Below are positions 9,117 to 17,782 of a stretch of DNA of 53,184 nucleotides, one piece after another. The notes under the pieces are model-generated. The model did not search any database and was not told the DNA's origin. It saw only the letters and a program-made list of their open reading frames with translations. Position numbers and translations under genes: made by a program. Source of the DNA: Blastococcus sp. TF02A-35 (lineage in GTDB: Bacteria > Actinomycetota > Actinomycetes > Mycobacteriales > Geodermatophilaceae); assembly GCF_004571075.1 (NCBI RefSeq), contig NZ_SPQP01000027.1, forward strand, positions 1 to 53,184, read 5' to 3'. The stretch's first letter is position 1, and each line of letters opens with the position of its first letter.

Positions 9117-9150
9117 GAGAGGCCCCGCACCGGTCGGTGCGGGGCCTCTC
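9117..9150. terminator. Bidirectional terminator between Nudix gene and crp
   Basis: 15-bp perfect inverted repeat (9117-9131 and 9136-9150) with a GGTC loop, extendable by further pairs, between two convergent genes. Confidence 0.85.
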
Positions 9151-9167
9151 GTGCGTCCGGAGCCGGG

Positions 9168-9842
9168 TCAGCGGGCGCGGCGGCGCAGGCGCTCCTCGTC
9201 GAGGACGACGACGGACTTGCCCTGCAGCTGGATCCAGCCGCGGTGCACGAAGTCGGCCAGCGCCTTGTTGACGGTCTCGCGGGAGGCGCCGACCAGCTGC
9301 GCCAGCTCCTCCTGCGTCAGGTCGTGCTTGACCCGCAGGCCGTCGCTGTCACGGCTGCCGAAGCGGTCGGCCATCTGCAGCAGCGCCTTGGCCACGCGGC
9401 CGGGCACGTCGGTGAAGATGAGGTCGGCGACCGAGTCGTTGGTGCGCCGCAGGCGGCGGGCCAGGACGCGGAGCAGCTGCTCGCCGATCTCCGGGTGCGC
9501 CTCGATCCACGGCAGCAGGACGCTCTGCGGCATCCGGGCCAGCTTCACGTCGGTGACCGCGGTGGCCGTCGCCGTGCGCGGGCCGGGGTCGAACACCGAC
9601 AGCTCGCCGAACTGGTCGGAGGGACCCATGACCGCGAGCACGTTCTCCCGGCCGTCCGGGGAGCGGCGGGAGAGCTTGATCTTCCCGGTCATGACGATGT
9701 AGAGGCTGTCGCCGGGCTCGCCCTCGTTGAACACCACCCGCCCGCGGGGCAGGGTGATCGTCTCGAGACGGCTGATGACGGGGTCCACCGCGTCCTCGGA
9801 GAGCCCCTGGAAGAGCCCCGACTGAGCCAGCACCTCGTCCAC
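9168..9842 (-). CDS. crp: Crp/FNR-family cAMP-responsive regulator
   Basis: 224 aa from GTG 9842, preceded by GAGGA at suitable distance. This gives the same length and N-terminus ([13 protein letters not shown]) as M. tuberculosis Crp (Rv3676). The N-terminal cyclic-nucleotide domain has [15 protein letters not shown] (Glu and Arg for cAMP phosphate binding). The C-terminal winged helix has [21 protein letters not shown], with Arg-Glu in the recognition helix as in E. coli CRP, so it should bind a TGTGA-type site. Global regulator of carbon and stress genes in relatives. An alternative start at 9872 would add ten poorly conserved residues and bury a palindrome. Confidence 0.95.
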   Translation of the reverse strand: MDEVLAQSGLFQGLSEDAVDPVISRLETITLPRGRVVFNEGEPGDSLYIVMTGKIKLSRRSPDGRENVLAVMGPSDQFGELSVFDPGPRTATATAVTDVKLARMPQSVLLPWIEAHPEIGEQLLRVLARRLRRTNDSVADLIFTDVPGRVAKALLQMADRFGSRDSDGLRVKHDLTQEELAQLVGASRETVNKALADFVHRGWIQLQGKSVVVLDEERLRRRAR

Positions 9843-9862
9843 TGCACGTCCTCTCACGCTGT

Positions 9863-9900
9863 TCGCGGACACAGGGATGCCCGTGTCCGCGACGAGTCTA
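9863..9900 (-). promoter_or_regulatory. crp leader: -10 box TAGACT and perfect 10-bp palindrome
   Basis: TAGACT (9895-9900, minus strand) is a good -10. Between it and the GTG start is a perfect inverted repeat TCGCGGACAC-N10-GTGTCCGCGA (9863-9872 and 9883-9892), covering the expected transcription start and leader. It could be an operator or an RNA hairpin. It does not look like a CRP site. Confidence 0.6.
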
Positions 9901-9989
9901 GGCGGCTGTGCAGTCGGTCACCCGTCAGGCTGCCCCGTGGCTACCCCGATGGAGCGAGACGACCGCCCCCGCGCGGTTGCGCTCCGTGG

Positions 9990-10229
9990 TCAGACGAGCG
10001 GCGGGTTGTCGGTGCCCGGCCGCCGGCGACGCCGCCGACGCCAGCGGAACAGCGCCCGCCGGATGCCCGACGTCGCGAGGGTGTCGACCTCGCCCGGGGT
10101 GGCGGTGCTCAGGAACTCGCTCACCTCGCGCGGACCGGCCGGACGGCGGAGGGGCTCCTCGACGCGCTCCATGACCAGCAGGAAGGCGATCAGCAGCGGC
10201 GGGAACAGGATGACGCTGAGGGCGACCAT
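9990..10229 (-). CDS. Small single-pass membrane protein (Rv3675 position)
   Basis: 79 aa, ATG at 10229 with AGGAGG six bases before it. One N-terminal transmembrane helix ([20 protein letters not shown]) is followed by a cytoplasmic tail ending in a strongly basic stretch ([11 protein letters not shown]). Such a short protein would be missed if the much longer overlapping minus-strand frame were used. It lies between crp and nth, divergent from nth, exactly where M. tuberculosis has the membrane protein Rv3675. Function unknown. Confidence 0.75.
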   Translation of the reverse strand: MVALSVILFPPLLIAFLLVMERVEEPLRRPAGPREVSEFLSTATPGEVDTLATSGIRRALFRWRRRRRRRPGTDNPPLV

Positions 10230-10319
10230 CGGGGTCCTCCTACTGCGGCGACGTCGGTCCGGGGGGGGAGCGGTCCGCCGTCGATCATGGCACGACAGGA
10301 GAGCGTCGGCAGGGCCGCC

Positions 10320-10325
10320 TAGGCT
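10320..10325 (+). promoter_or_regulatory. Candidate -10 box (TAGGCT) for nth operon, leaderless
   Basis: TAGGCT followed by 7 nt and GTG 10333. It fixes the nth start and heads a five-gene operon ending with marP. Confidence 0.5.
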
Positions 10326-10332
10326 CGACCGC

Positions 10333-11133
10333 GTGTCCGCACCCGCGTCCTCCCCGGCATACGCGCGCCCGGTCCGCGCCCGCCGCCCCACCCGCGCCGC
10401 GCTGACCGGGGCCTCGCCGTTCGACCCGGACGAGACCCCGCTGTCCCGGACCCGGCGCGCGCGGCGCATGGCCCGCGAGCTGGCCGTCATCCACCCGGAC
10501 GCGCACTGCGAGCTCGACTTCACCAACGCCTTCGAGCTGCTCGTGGCCACCGTGCTCTCCGCGCAGACCACGGACAAGACGGTCAACAAGGTCACCCCGC
10601 TGCTGTTCGCCCGGTACCCGGACGCCGTGTCCCTGGCCTCGGCGGACCGGGCGGAGCTGGAGGAGATCCTCAAGCCGACCGGCTTCTTCCGCGCCAAGGC
10701 CAACTCCGCGCTCGGCCTGGCGCAGGCCCTGGTGGAGCGGTACGGCGGCGAGGTCCCCGGGCGCATGGCCGACCTGGTGACGCTGCCCGGCGTGGGCCGG
10801 AAGACGGCGAACGTCGTCCTCGGCAACGCGTTCGGCGTCCCGGGGCTGACCGTGGACACCCACTTCGGCCGGCTGGTGCGCCGCTTCGGCTGGACCGAGG
10901 AGGAGGACCCGGTCAAGGTCGAGGCGGAGATCGCGCAGCTGGTCCCGAAGAAGGAGTGGACCGACTTCAGCCACCGGGTGATCTTCCACGGGCGGCGGGT
11001 CTGCCACGCCAAGCGCGCGGCCTGCGGCGCCTGCGGCCTGGCGCAGTGGTGCCCGTCCTTCGGCATCGGCCCGGTCGACCCCGAGGTGGCAGCCAAGCTC
11101 GTGAAGACCCCGGCCGCCTCGGACACCGAGTGA
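10333..11133 (+). CDS. nth: Endonuclease III (DNA glycosylase/AP lyase)
   Basis: 266 aa. Helix-hairpin-helix [12 protein letters not shown] carries the catalytic Lys157, and VDTHFGRL carries Asp175. A [4Fe-4S] cluster is given by C-x6-C-x2-C-x5-C near the C-terminus ([17 protein letters not shown]). It excises oxidised pyrimidines in base excision repair. The start is chosen from the leaderless -10 spacing; an N-terminal extension of about 35 residues relative to E. coli Nth is normal for actinobacteria. First gene of an operon; the TGATG overlap couples it to the TlpA-like gene. Confidence 0.95.
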   Translation: MSAPASSPAYARPVRARRPTRAALTGASPFDPDETPLSRTRRARRMARELAVIHPDAHCELDFTNAFELLVATVLSAQTTDKTVNKVTPLLFARYPDAVSLASADRAELEEILKPTGFFRAKANSALGLAQALVERYGGEVPGRMADLVTLPGVGRKTANVVLGNAFGVPGLTVDTHFGRLVRRFGWTEEEDPVKVEAEIAQLVPKKEWTDFSHRVIFHGRRVCHAKRAACGACGLAQWCPSFGIGPVDPEVAAKLVKTPAASDTE

Positions 11134-11699
11134 TGCGCCGCCTCGCGGTGGCCGCTGCCGCACTGCTGGCCCTGGCCGCCTGCGGCTCGGAGGAGCCCGA
11201 CGCCGGTGGTGGCCGCCAGGAGCCGGCGGCCGCCGAGAGCGAGCTGACGCCCTGCCCGGAGCAGGAGGGCACCGCCGCGGCCGCCGACGCCCCGGACCTG
11301 GCCCTCGACTGCCTCGGGGGCGGGACGCTCGACCTGGGCCGGGCGCCGGGCGTGCCGACCGTGCTCAACCTCTGGGCCAGCTGGTGCGGGCCGTGCCGCG
11401 CGGAGCTCCCGCTGTTCCAGCAGCTGTCGGAGGCCGCGGGCGACCAGCTCCGCGTGCTCGGGGTCGACAGCCAGGACGGGCGCCCGCAGGGCGTCTCGTT
11501 CGCGCTGGACGCCGGGCTGACGTTCCCCAGCGCCTACGACCTGGAGGGCGACCTGGCCGCCGAGCTCGGGCTGCAGGGCCTGCCGCACTCGGTCTTCCTC
11601 GCCGCCGACGGGTCGGTGGCGCACGTGCAGGCCGGCGAGATCAGCTCCTACGACGAGCTGCGCGGCCTGGTCGCCGAGCACCTGGGCGTGGCCCTGTGA
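11133..11699 (+). CDS. TlpA-like thioredoxin-fold lipoprotein (Rv3673c type)
   Basis: 188 aa. Signal peptide with lipobox LAAC (Cys17), a disordered Gly/Glu linker, then a thioredoxin fold with WCGPC (Cys85/Cys88) in the motif NLWASWCGPCRAELP and cis-Pro region LQGLPHSVF. It is expected on the outer face of the membrane as a thiol-disulfide oxidoreductase. Start ATG overlaps the nth stop; its own stop overlaps the next GTG. The extracytoplasmic protease MarP, which in M. tuberculosis has a disulfide, is encoded downstream in the same operon. Confidence 0.92.
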   Translation: MRRLAVAAAALLALAACGSEEPDAGGGRQEPAAAESELTPCPEQEGTAAAADAPDLALDCLGGGTLDLGRAPGVPTVLNLWASWCGPCRAELPLFQQLSEAAGDQLRVLGVDSQDGRPQGVSFALDAGLTFPSAYDLEGDLAAELGLQGLPHSVFLAADGSVAHVQAGEISSYDELRGLVAEHLGVAL

Positions 11700-12448
11700 C
11701 CGACCTCGAGGGGCTGCCCGGGTACCTGCAGCGGCTGGTCGAGCGGGCCGACGCCCTGCCGCTGCGCCACCGCATGCCGCAGGCCACGGCCACCGCTCGG
11801 CGCTCGGCCGTCCTCATCCTCTTCGGCGAGGGGCCGGAGGGTCCCGACCTGCTGCTGATCGAGAAGTCCGCGCACCTGCGCAGCCACGCCGGCCAGCCGG
11901 CGTTCCCGGGCGGCGGGGTGGACCCGGGCGACGACTTCCCGGTCGGGACGGCGCTGCGCGAGGCGCAGGAGGAGGCCGGCATCGACCCGGCCGGCGTCCG
12001 GGTGCTCAGCACGCTGCAGGAGCTGTTCCTCCCGCCGTCGAACCGCCTGGTCGTCCCGGTGGTCGGCTGGTGGGACGACCCGCGCGAGGTCAGCGTCGGG
12101 GACCCCACCGAGGTCGCGCGCGTGGCGCGGGTACCCCTGGCCGACCTGGTCGACCCGGCCAACCGGTACCGGCTGCGCCACCCGGTCGGCTACATCGGGC
12201 CCGCCTTCTGCGTGGCCGGCATGGAGGTGTGGGGCTTCACCGCCGGCCTCCTCGACGCGATCCTCGAGGCCGCCGGGCTGGCCAGGCCCTGGGACCGCGA
12301 CGACGTGCGGCCGCTGCCGGACTCGGCCATCCGCCCGTTCACGCTGCCCGGCTCGGGGGACGACGACCCCGCCGGCGACGGCGCCGCGCCGACGGTCGCC
12401 GATCCCGCGCCGGACGGGCCGCCGACGCGTACGGTTCGGCCCCGATGA
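11696..12448 (+). CDS. CoA-pyrophosphatase-type Nudix hydrolase (Rv3672c type)
   Basis: 250 aa from GTG overlapping the preceding stop (GTGA). The motif LRSHAGQPAFPGG followed by the Nudix box GGGVDPGD...REAQEEAG (72-95) is the UPF0035/NUDT7-like CoA diphosphatase signature, predicting cleavage of CoA to phosphopantetheine and 3',5'-ADP. A disordered acidic C-terminal tail of about 35 residues follows. Its last codons overlap the cupredoxin ATG. Confidence 0.9.
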   Translation: MTDLEGLPGYLQRLVERADALPLRHRMPQATATARRSAVLILFGEGPEGPDLLLIEKSAHLRSHAGQPAFPGGGVDPGDDFPVGTALREAQEEAGIDPAGVRVLSTLQELFLPPSNRLVVPVVGWWDDPREVSVGDPTEVARVARVPLADLVDPANRYRLRHPVGYIGPAFCVAGMEVWGFTAGLLDAILEAAGLARPWDRDDVRPLPDSAIRPFTLPGSGDDDPAGDGAAPTVADPAPDGPPTRTVRPR

Positions 12449-12891
12449 TGCGGCGGATGGGGACCAGGGCGGCCGCCCTCGGTATCGGCGCGGCGCTGGC
12501 CGCGGGCGCGCTGACCGGGTGCGGGAGCGAAGAGCCGGCCGCGCCGCCGCCGACCCCCGAGGGGCTGGGGGAGGTGACCGTGGGCGCCGACGGCGTCCAG
12601 GAGGTCACCATCCAGACCCAGGACGACTACCTCTTCACCCCCGACCGGTTCACCGTCGCGCCCGGGACCGTGCGGCTCACCCTGGTCAACGTCGCCGACC
12701 AGATGACGCACAACCTCGAGTTCACCGACGACGAGCTGCCGCAGCCGATCGACGCCGGCATCCCGGTCCTGGGCCCCGGTGACCAGGAGAAGACCATCGA
12801 GTTCGAGGTCACGACGCCCGGCGACTACCCCTTCAGCTGCACCTTCCACCTCCAGCTGGGCCAGGTGGGCACGATGACGGTCAGCGAGTAG
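12445..12891 (+). CDS. Cupredoxin-fold lipoprotein
   Basis: 148 aa. Signal peptide with lipobox LTGC (Cys26), then a single cupredoxin domain (about 45-148). Type-1 copper ligands visible: His89 (THNLEF), Cys132 and His135 (SCTFH). The usual axial Met a few residues after the His is replaced by Leu/Gln; Met144 is the only nearby Met. Copper binding is therefore plausible but the site may be atypical. Start ATG 12445 overlaps the Nudix stop. It is an extra gene in this operon compared with M. tuberculosis, where the Nudix gene directly precedes marP. Confidence 0.85.
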   Translation: MMRRMGTRAAALGIGAALAAGALTGCGSEEPAAPPPTPEGLGEVTVGADGVQEVTIQTQDDYLFTPDRFTVAPGTVRLTLVNVADQMTHNLEFTDDELPQPIDAGIPVLGPGDQEKTIEFEVTTPGDYPFSCTFHLQLGQVGTMTVSE

Positions 12892-12896
12892 GCCGC

Positions 12897-14078
12897 GTGT
12901 CCCTCGTCGACCTGCTGCTCATCACGCTGGCGCTGCTGTTCGCGCTCTCCGGCTTCCGGCAGGGCCTGCTCGTCTCGGCGACGTCGATCCTGGGCTTCCT
13001 GGGCGGTGCCGTGCTCGGCGCCCAGCTCTCCGGCCCGGTCGCCGACCGCATCGACGGCTCCAGCGTCACCCGGGTGTTCGCCGCCCTCGTCGTCGTCCTC
13101 GCCGGGGCGCTGCTCGGGCAGATCCTGGCCGGGGCGGCCGGACGGGCGCTGCGGTCCCGGGTGACCTGGGAGCCGGCCAAGATGGTCGACTCGGTGGCGG
13201 GCGCGGTCGTCTCCGCCGCCTCCGTGCTGCTCGTCGCCTGGATGGTGGCCTCGCCCCTGGCCAGCTCGCCGTTCCCGCAGGTGGCCAGCCAGGTCCGGCA
13301 GTCGGCGCTGGTGCAGGCCGTCGACGACGCGGTGCCCGACGGCGTGCGCCGGGTCTACGAGAACCTCCGCGAGGCCATCGACCGGCGCGGGCTGCCCGAC
13401 GTCCTGGACCCCCTGACGCCGACCGAGGCCCGCGAGGTCCCCGCCCCCGACCCGGCGCTCGAGGGCAGCCAGGTGGTGAACTCGGTCAAGGGCTCGGTGG
13501 TGCGCATCCGCGGCATCGCCCCGTCCTGCTCGCGGCAGATCGACGGCTCCGGCTTCGTCTACGCCGCCGAGCGCGTGATGACCAACGCGCACGTGCTGGC
13601 CGGCGTCACCGACCCGGTGGTCGTGGCCGAGGGCGAGGAGTACGACGCGGTCCCGGTGTACGTCGACGAGGAGGTCGACGTCGCGGTGCTCGCCGTCCCC
13701 GGCCTGCCCCAGGTGCCGCTGCAGTTCACGCCGACCGCGGCCGACACCGGCGACGACGCCATCATCATGGGCTACCCCGGGGGCGGGCCGCTCTACGTCG
13801 GCTCCGCCCGCGTCCGCGACCGCGGGGAGATCAGCGGGCCGGACTTCCGGAACACGCAGACCGTGGTCCGCGACGTGTACGCGCTGTTCGGCCAGGTGCG
13901 GGCCGGCAACTCCGGCGGCCCGCTGTTCGCCCCCGACGGCAGCGTGCTTGGGGTCGTCTTCGCCTCGGCCATCGACGACCCGCAGACCGGGTACGCGCTC
14001 ACCGGACCGCAGGTCTACACCGCCGCGACGCAGGGCAGCGCCGCCCGAGCCGAGGTCGACACCGGCCCCTGCGAATGA
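12897..14078 (+). CDS. marP: MarP-like membrane-anchored serine protease
   Basis: 393 aa, GTG start five bases after the previous stop. Four N-terminal transmembrane helices (CvpA-like, about 1-130), a linker, then a chymotrypsin-fold protease with His232 (TNAHVLAG), Asp261 (DVAVLAV) and Ser339 (GNSGGP). Cys211 and Cys392 sit where M. tuberculosis MarP (Rv3671c) has its redox-sensitive disulfide. In that species it is needed for acid and oxidative stress resistance and cleaves RipA. Last gene of the nth operon; a hairpin follows. Confidence 0.95.
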   Translation: MSLVDLLLITLALLFALSGFRQGLLVSATSILGFLGGAVLGAQLSGPVADRIDGSSVTRVFAALVVVLAGALLGQILAGAAGRALRSRVTWEPAKMVDSVAGAVVSAASVLLVAWMVASPLASSPFPQVASQVRQSALVQAVDDAVPDGVRRVYENLREAIDRRGLPDVLDPLTPTEAREVPAPDPALEGSQVVNSVKGSVVRIRGIAPSCSRQIDGSGFVYAAERVMTNAHVLAGVTDPVVVAEGEEYDAVPVYVDEEVDVAVLAVPGLPQVPLQFTPTAADTGDDAIIMGYPGGGPLYVGSARVRDRGEISGPDFRNTQTVVRDVYALFGQVRAGNSGGPLFAPDGSVLGVVFASAIDDPQTGYALTGPQVYTAATQGSAARAEVDTGPCE

Positions 14079-14083
14079 AAGGA

Positions 14084-14134
14084 CCCCGGCGCCCCCCACT
14101 GCTCGCAAGCTCGCAGCGGGCCCCTGCGCCGGGG
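14084..14134. terminator. Hairpin between marP and epoxide-hydrolase gene
   Basis: CCCCGGCGC (14084-14092) pairs with GCGCCGGGG (14126-14134), with a smaller GC-rich inner stem. It lies between convergent genes. Confidence 0.6.
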
Positions 14135-14147
14135 CCGTTCCATCAGG

Positions 14148-15086
14148 TCACGTCGGGCTGCGCCCGGCCCACTCGGTGATGGCGCGGGTGACGGTGTCGG
14201 GGGCTTCCTCGTGGGGGAAATGGCCGATGCCGTCGAGCTCGCGCCACTCGTACGCGCCGGCCACGTAGCGCCCCGAGCCGCGGGCGGTGGCGGGCAGGAC
14301 GCAGGTGTCCAGCGAGCCGTGCAGCTGCAGCGTCGGGGCGGTGACCGGGGCCGACATCCGCCGGGCGTAGCGCAGCCCGTCGGGCCGCAGCTGCGAGCGC
14401 CCGGCCCAGCGGTAGTACTCCATCGCCCCGTACGCGGCCTGCGGGATGCGGGCCGCCGAGCGGTAGCGGTCCACCGCCGAGGCGAAGTCCGACGTCCGGG
14501 CCCACTCCGGTCCCGCCCACCGCTGCATGAGGTCGGCCACCGGGTCGTCGTCCGGACGGGTCAGCCGCCGCTCGGGCAGCCGCGGCACCTGGAAGGTGAG
14601 GGCGTGCCGGAAGGCACGCCGCTGCGCCCGGTCGGTCATCCCGGCCCGCAGCAGCCTCGGGTGGGCCATCGACAGCACCACCAGGCGGCGCACGGCACGG
14701 GGGTGCAGGGCCGCCATGGTCCAGCCGAGCAGCCCGCCCCAGTCGTGGCCGACCACGACGGCGTCCCGCTCGCCCAGGGCGCGCACCAGCGCCGCGACGT
14801 CGGCCGAGAGGGTCGGCAGGTCGTACCCGCGCGGGGGCTTGTCGCTGGCCCCGTAGCCGCGCAGGTCGGGCGCGACGGCCCGGAAGCCGGCGTCGGCCAG
14901 CGCGGTCAGCTGGCTGCGCCACGTCCACCAGAACTGGGGGAACCCGTGCAGGAGCAGGACGAGCGGACCGTCACCCGCCTCGGCCGCGTGCAGGCGGACG
15001 CCGTTGGCCGAGATGTCGCGGTGGGTCCACGGCCCGGGGAGCAGGACGCTGGTGGCGTCGGGTCGGCCGTCCGGGGGGACGGTCAC
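14148..15086 (-). CDS. Alpha/beta hydrolase, epoxide hydrolase-like (EphE/Rv3670 type)
   Basis: 312 aa, GTG 15086 placed 4 nt after the upstream stop. Oxyanion motif HGFPQFW, nucleophile Asp in GHDWGG, cap domain with AMEYYRWAG that can supply the ring-opening Tyr, and catalytic His in DGIGHFPHEE. An Asp nucleophile plus HGxP fits epoxide hydrolases (haloalkane dehalogenases share the fold). Substrate unknown. It forms a pair with the upstream membrane-protein gene, as Rv3669-Rv3670 do. Confidence 0.88.
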   Translation of the reverse strand: MTVPPDGRPDATSVLLPGPWTHRDISANGVRLHAAEAGDGPLVLLLHGFPQFWWTWRSQLTALADAGFRAVAPDLRGYGASDKPPRGYDLPTLSADVAALVRALGERDAVVVGHDWGGLLGWTMAALHPRAVRRLVVLSMAHPRLLRAGMTDRAQRRAFRHALTFQVPRLPERRLTRPDDDPVADLMQRWAGPEWARTSDFASAVDRYRSAARIPQAAYGAMEYYRWAGRSQLRPDGLRYARRMSAPVTAPTLQLHGSLDTCVLPATARGSGRYVAGAYEWRELDGIGHFPHEEAPDTVTRAITEWAGRSPT

Positions 15087-15090
15087 CTGC

Positions 15091-15591
15091 TCAGACCGAG
15101 TAGCGCTCGTTGCGGTGCAGCTCGACCTTGCCGCCGCTGACCACCGGGACGTCGCGGTGCCGGGCACCCGGCGCCTCGCGGTGCATCACGTCGGGCAGCT
15201 CGCGCAGCGACTCCAGCGTCCGCTCCGGCTTCTCGATCTTCTTGATCATCTTCTTGCCGACGAGCGCCGCGATGACGGCGACGACGACGAGCAGCGCCCA
15301 GACGACCAGGTAGGACACCCACCGCGGCAGGCCCAGCGCGGTCAGCGCCTCGGCGATGGCGATGAACAGGAAGAACGAGGAGAAGCCGAGGACGACGGCG
15401 GCCGCGCCGAACGCCCCGCCGCCGATCGCGGCCTTCTTCGCCGAGCCGGCGATCTCGGTCTTGGCGAGCTCGATCTCGTTGCGCACCAGCGTCGAGACGT
15501 CGGCCATCGCGCTCTGCACGAGGGTCCCCATGGAGGGCTCGGCGGCTCCGGTGGACCGGTCGTCCCGGCCGGTCGTCACGCTGTGGGCCAC
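15091..15591 (-). CDS. Actinobacterial Holin-X-like membrane protein (Rv3669 type)
   Basis: 166 aa, GTG 15591 with AAGGAG upstream. An amphipathic N-terminus (LVRNEIELAKTEI) precedes two adjacent transmembrane helices (about 57-80 and 88-112), then a basic cytoplasmic tail (GKKMIKKIEK). It matches the 'phage holin family' domain by architecture, but nothing phage-like is nearby. Conserved with ephE and acs in mycobacteria. Function unknown. Confidence 0.85.
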   Translation of the reverse strand: MAHSVTTGRDDRSTGAAEPSMGTLVQSAMADVSTLVRNEIELAKTEIAGSAKKAAIGGGAFGAAAVVLGFSSFFLFIAIAEALTALGLPRWVSYLVVWALLVVVAVIAALVGKKMIKKIEKPERTLESLRELPDVMHREAPGARHRDVPVVSGGKVELHRNERYSV

Positions 15592-15650
15592 GTGGGTAAC
15601 TCCTTTGCGTTCTGCACTGCTGGACAGGGGAATCGTGCCCCACCCGGTGC

Positions 15651-15696
15651 GGTGGCGCCCATCGGCTCCCCCGAAAGGGAGCCGACGGGCGCCACC
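15651..15696 (-). terminator. Strong hairpin terminator after acs
   Basis: 20-bp stem (15651-15670 and 15677-15696) with one A:C mismatch and a six-base loop, 4 bp past the acs stop. It separates acs from the membrane-protein gene on the same strand. Confidence 0.85.
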
Positions 15697-15699
15697 GTC

Positions 15700-17649
15700 C
15701 TAGTCCTCGGCCGGGGCCGCGGGCAGCTTGTCCTTGATCATGTTCATCACCGAGGAGTCGGTGAGCGTGGTGACGTCGCCCAGCTCGCGGTTCTCGGCGA
15801 TGTCCCGCAGCAGCCGGCGCATGATCTTCCCGGAGCGGGTCTTGGGCAGCTCCTGCACCACCATGATCTGGCGCGGCTTGGCGATCGGGCCGATGTCCTT
15901 GGCCACGTGCTGCTTGAGCGTCTGCACCAGCTCCTCGCCGCTGTCCTCGGCGTTCCCGCGGAGGATCACGAACGCCACGATGCCCTGGCCGGTGGTCGGG
16001 TCGCTGGCCCCCACCACCGCCGCCTCGGCCACCGTCGGGTGGCTGACCAGCGAGGACTCGACCTCGGTGGTGGAGATGCGGTGGCCGGAGACGTTCATGA
16101 CGTCGTCGACCCGGCCCAGCAGCCAGATGTTGCCGTCGGCGTCCTTCTTGGCGCCGTCACCGGCGAAGTAGACGTCCTTGCCGAACCGGGACCAGTAGGT
16201 GTCGACGTAGCGGTCGTCGTCGCCCCAGATGGTGCGGAGCATCGACGGCCACGGCTCGGTGAGCACGAGGAGGCCGGTGGAGTCGTCGCCGAGCTCGTTG
16301 CCCTCGTCGTCCACGACCTTGGCCGAGATCCCCGGGAACGGGTGCTGGGCCGAGCCGGGCTGCAGCGCGGTGACGCCGGGCAGCGGGGTGAGCATGTGCG
16401 CGCCGGTCTCGGTCTGCCACCAGGTGTCCACGATCGGGCAGCGGCCACCGCCGATGTGCTCGTGGTACCAGAGCCAGGCCTCCGGGTTGATCGGCTCGCC
16501 GACCGACCCGAGCAGCCGCAGCGAGGACAGGTCGAAGCCGGCCGGGACGTCCTCGCCCCACTTCATGAACGTCCGGATCACCGTGGGCGCGGTGTAGAGG
16601 ATCGTGACGCCGTACTTCTGGATGAGCTCGAACCACCGGCCGCGGTGCGGCGTCTCCGGCGTCCCCTCGTACATGACGCTGGTGGCCCGGTTGGCCAACG
16701 GCCCGTAGACGATGTAGCTGTGGCCGGTCACCCAGCCGACGTCGGCCGCCGTCCAGTAGACGTCGGTGTCGGGCTTGAGGTCGAAGGTCGCCCAGTGGGT
16801 GTAGGCGACCTGGGTCAGGTAGCCGCCGCTGGTGTGCAGGATGCCCTTCGGCTTCGCCGTCGTCCCCGACGTGTACATGATGTAGAGCGGGTGCTCGGCG
16901 TCGAAGAACTCGCAGGTGTGCTCGGCCGGCTGCCGGCCCACGACGTCGTGCCACCACAGGTCGCGGTCCTCGGACCAGTCGACGTCCTGCTCGGTGCGCT
17001 TGACGACGAGCACGTGGCGCACGCCCTCGGTGCGGGAGACCGCCTCGTCGACGGCGGGCTTGAGTGCGCTCGGGGCGCCACGGCGGTAGCCGCCGTCGGC
17101 GGTGATGACGACCTGTGCGCCGGCGTCGGTGATCCGGCTGGCCAGCGCGTCGGCGGAGAAGCCGCCGAAGACGACCATGTGCACCGCGCCGATGCGGGCG
17201 CAGGCGAGCATCGAGATGACCGCCTCGGGGATCATCGGCAGGTAGATCGCCACCCGGTCACCGGCCTGGACGCCGAGCTCGGTCAGCGCGTTGGCGGCCT
17301 TGCAGACCTCGTCCTTGAGCTGGGCGTAGGTCAGCGTGCGGGTGTCGCCCGGCTCGCCCTCCCAGTGGTAGGCGACCTGCTCGCCGTGGCCGGCCTCGAC
17401 GTGGCGGTCCAGGCAGTTGTAGGCGACGTTGAGCCGCCCGCCCACGAACCACTTGGCGAACGGCGGGTTGCTCCAGTCCAGGACGGTGTCCCACTCCTGG
17501 TCCCAGGTGAGCCGCCGCGCCGCGCCCTCCCAGAAGGCGAGGCGGTCGCGGGCCGCCTCGTCGTAGACCTCGGGACCCACGTTCGCCTGGGCGGCGAGGT
17601 CCTCGGGGGGCGTGAAGGTCCGGCCGGCTGCCTGGGTCGTCTCGCTCAT
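15700..17649 (-). CDS. acs: Acetyl-CoA synthetase (AMP-forming)
   Basis: 649 aa from ATG 17649 with GGAGG five bases before it. The longer frame upstream is not conserved. ANL-superfamily motifs: [12 protein letters not shown] (P-loop), DTWWQTETG, and the C-terminal [11 protein letters not shown] with Lys608, the site controlled by acetylation in AcsA. It converts acetate, ATP and CoA to acetyl-CoA through acetyl-AMP. Mycobacterial homologues are under cAMP control, both at the protein and the Crp level. Its promoter here carries a weak CRP-like site. Confidence 0.97.
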   Translation of the reverse strand: MSETTQAAGRTFTPPEDLAAQANVGPEVYDEAARDRLAFWEGAARRLTWDQEWDTVLDWSNPPFAKWFVGGRLNVAYNCLDRHVEAGHGEQVAYHWEGEPGDTRTLTYAQLKDEVCKAANALTELGVQAGDRVAIYLPMIPEAVISMLACARIGAVHMVVFGGFSADALASRITDAGAQVVITADGGYRRGAPSALKPAVDEAVSRTEGVRHVLVVKRTEQDVDWSEDRDLWWHDVVGRQPAEHTCEFFDAEHPLYIMYTSGTTAKPKGILHTSGGYLTQVAYTHWATFDLKPDTDVYWTAADVGWVTGHSYIVYGPLANRATSVMYEGTPETPHRGRWFELIQKYGVTILYTAPTVIRTFMKWGEDVPAGFDLSSLRLLGSVGEPINPEAWLWYHEHIGGGRCPIVDTWWQTETGAHMLTPLPGVTALQPGSAQHPFPGISAKVVDDEGNELGDDSTGLLVLTEPWPSMLRTIWGDDDRYVDTYWSRFGKDVYFAGDGAKKDADGNIWLLGRVDDVMNVSGHRISTTEVESSLVSHPTVAEAAVVGASDPTTGQGIVAFVILRGNAEDSGEELVQTLKQHVAKDIGPIAKPRQIMVVQELPKTRSGKIMRRLLRDIAENRELGDVTTLTDSSVMNMIKDKLPAAPAED

Positions 17650-17696
17650 GGGGTCCTCCCGATCCGGCGTCGCCTCGGATGCGGCGACGGTGCACA

Positions 17697-17717
17697 CGTG
17701 GTCCAGGACACACCGTA
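17697..17717 (-). promoter_or_regulatory. acs promoter: -10 TACGGT with weak CRP-like TGTG-N8-CACG
   Basis: TACGGT (17712-17717, minus) gives a leader of about 55 nt with Shine-Dalgarno. TGTG-N8-CACG (17697-17712) overlaps the expected start point and matches TGTG-N8-CACA at seven of eight bases. Confidence 0.35.
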
Positions 17718-17782
17718 TGACCGGAGCGGTCCGCCGTCTGCCCCGCGTGACCTGCGAAGCGGCGACCGGCAACACTGGCCCG

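Noticed and set aside
9168..9872. Ten-residue longer Crp
   Set aside because: GTG 9842 has a ribosome-binding site and gives the M. tuberculosis Crp length; the extension lies in the palindrome.
15091..15591. Prophage remnant (holin-like protein)
   Set aside because: No phage genes around; this family is a conserved actinobacterial membrane protein beside ephE and acs.
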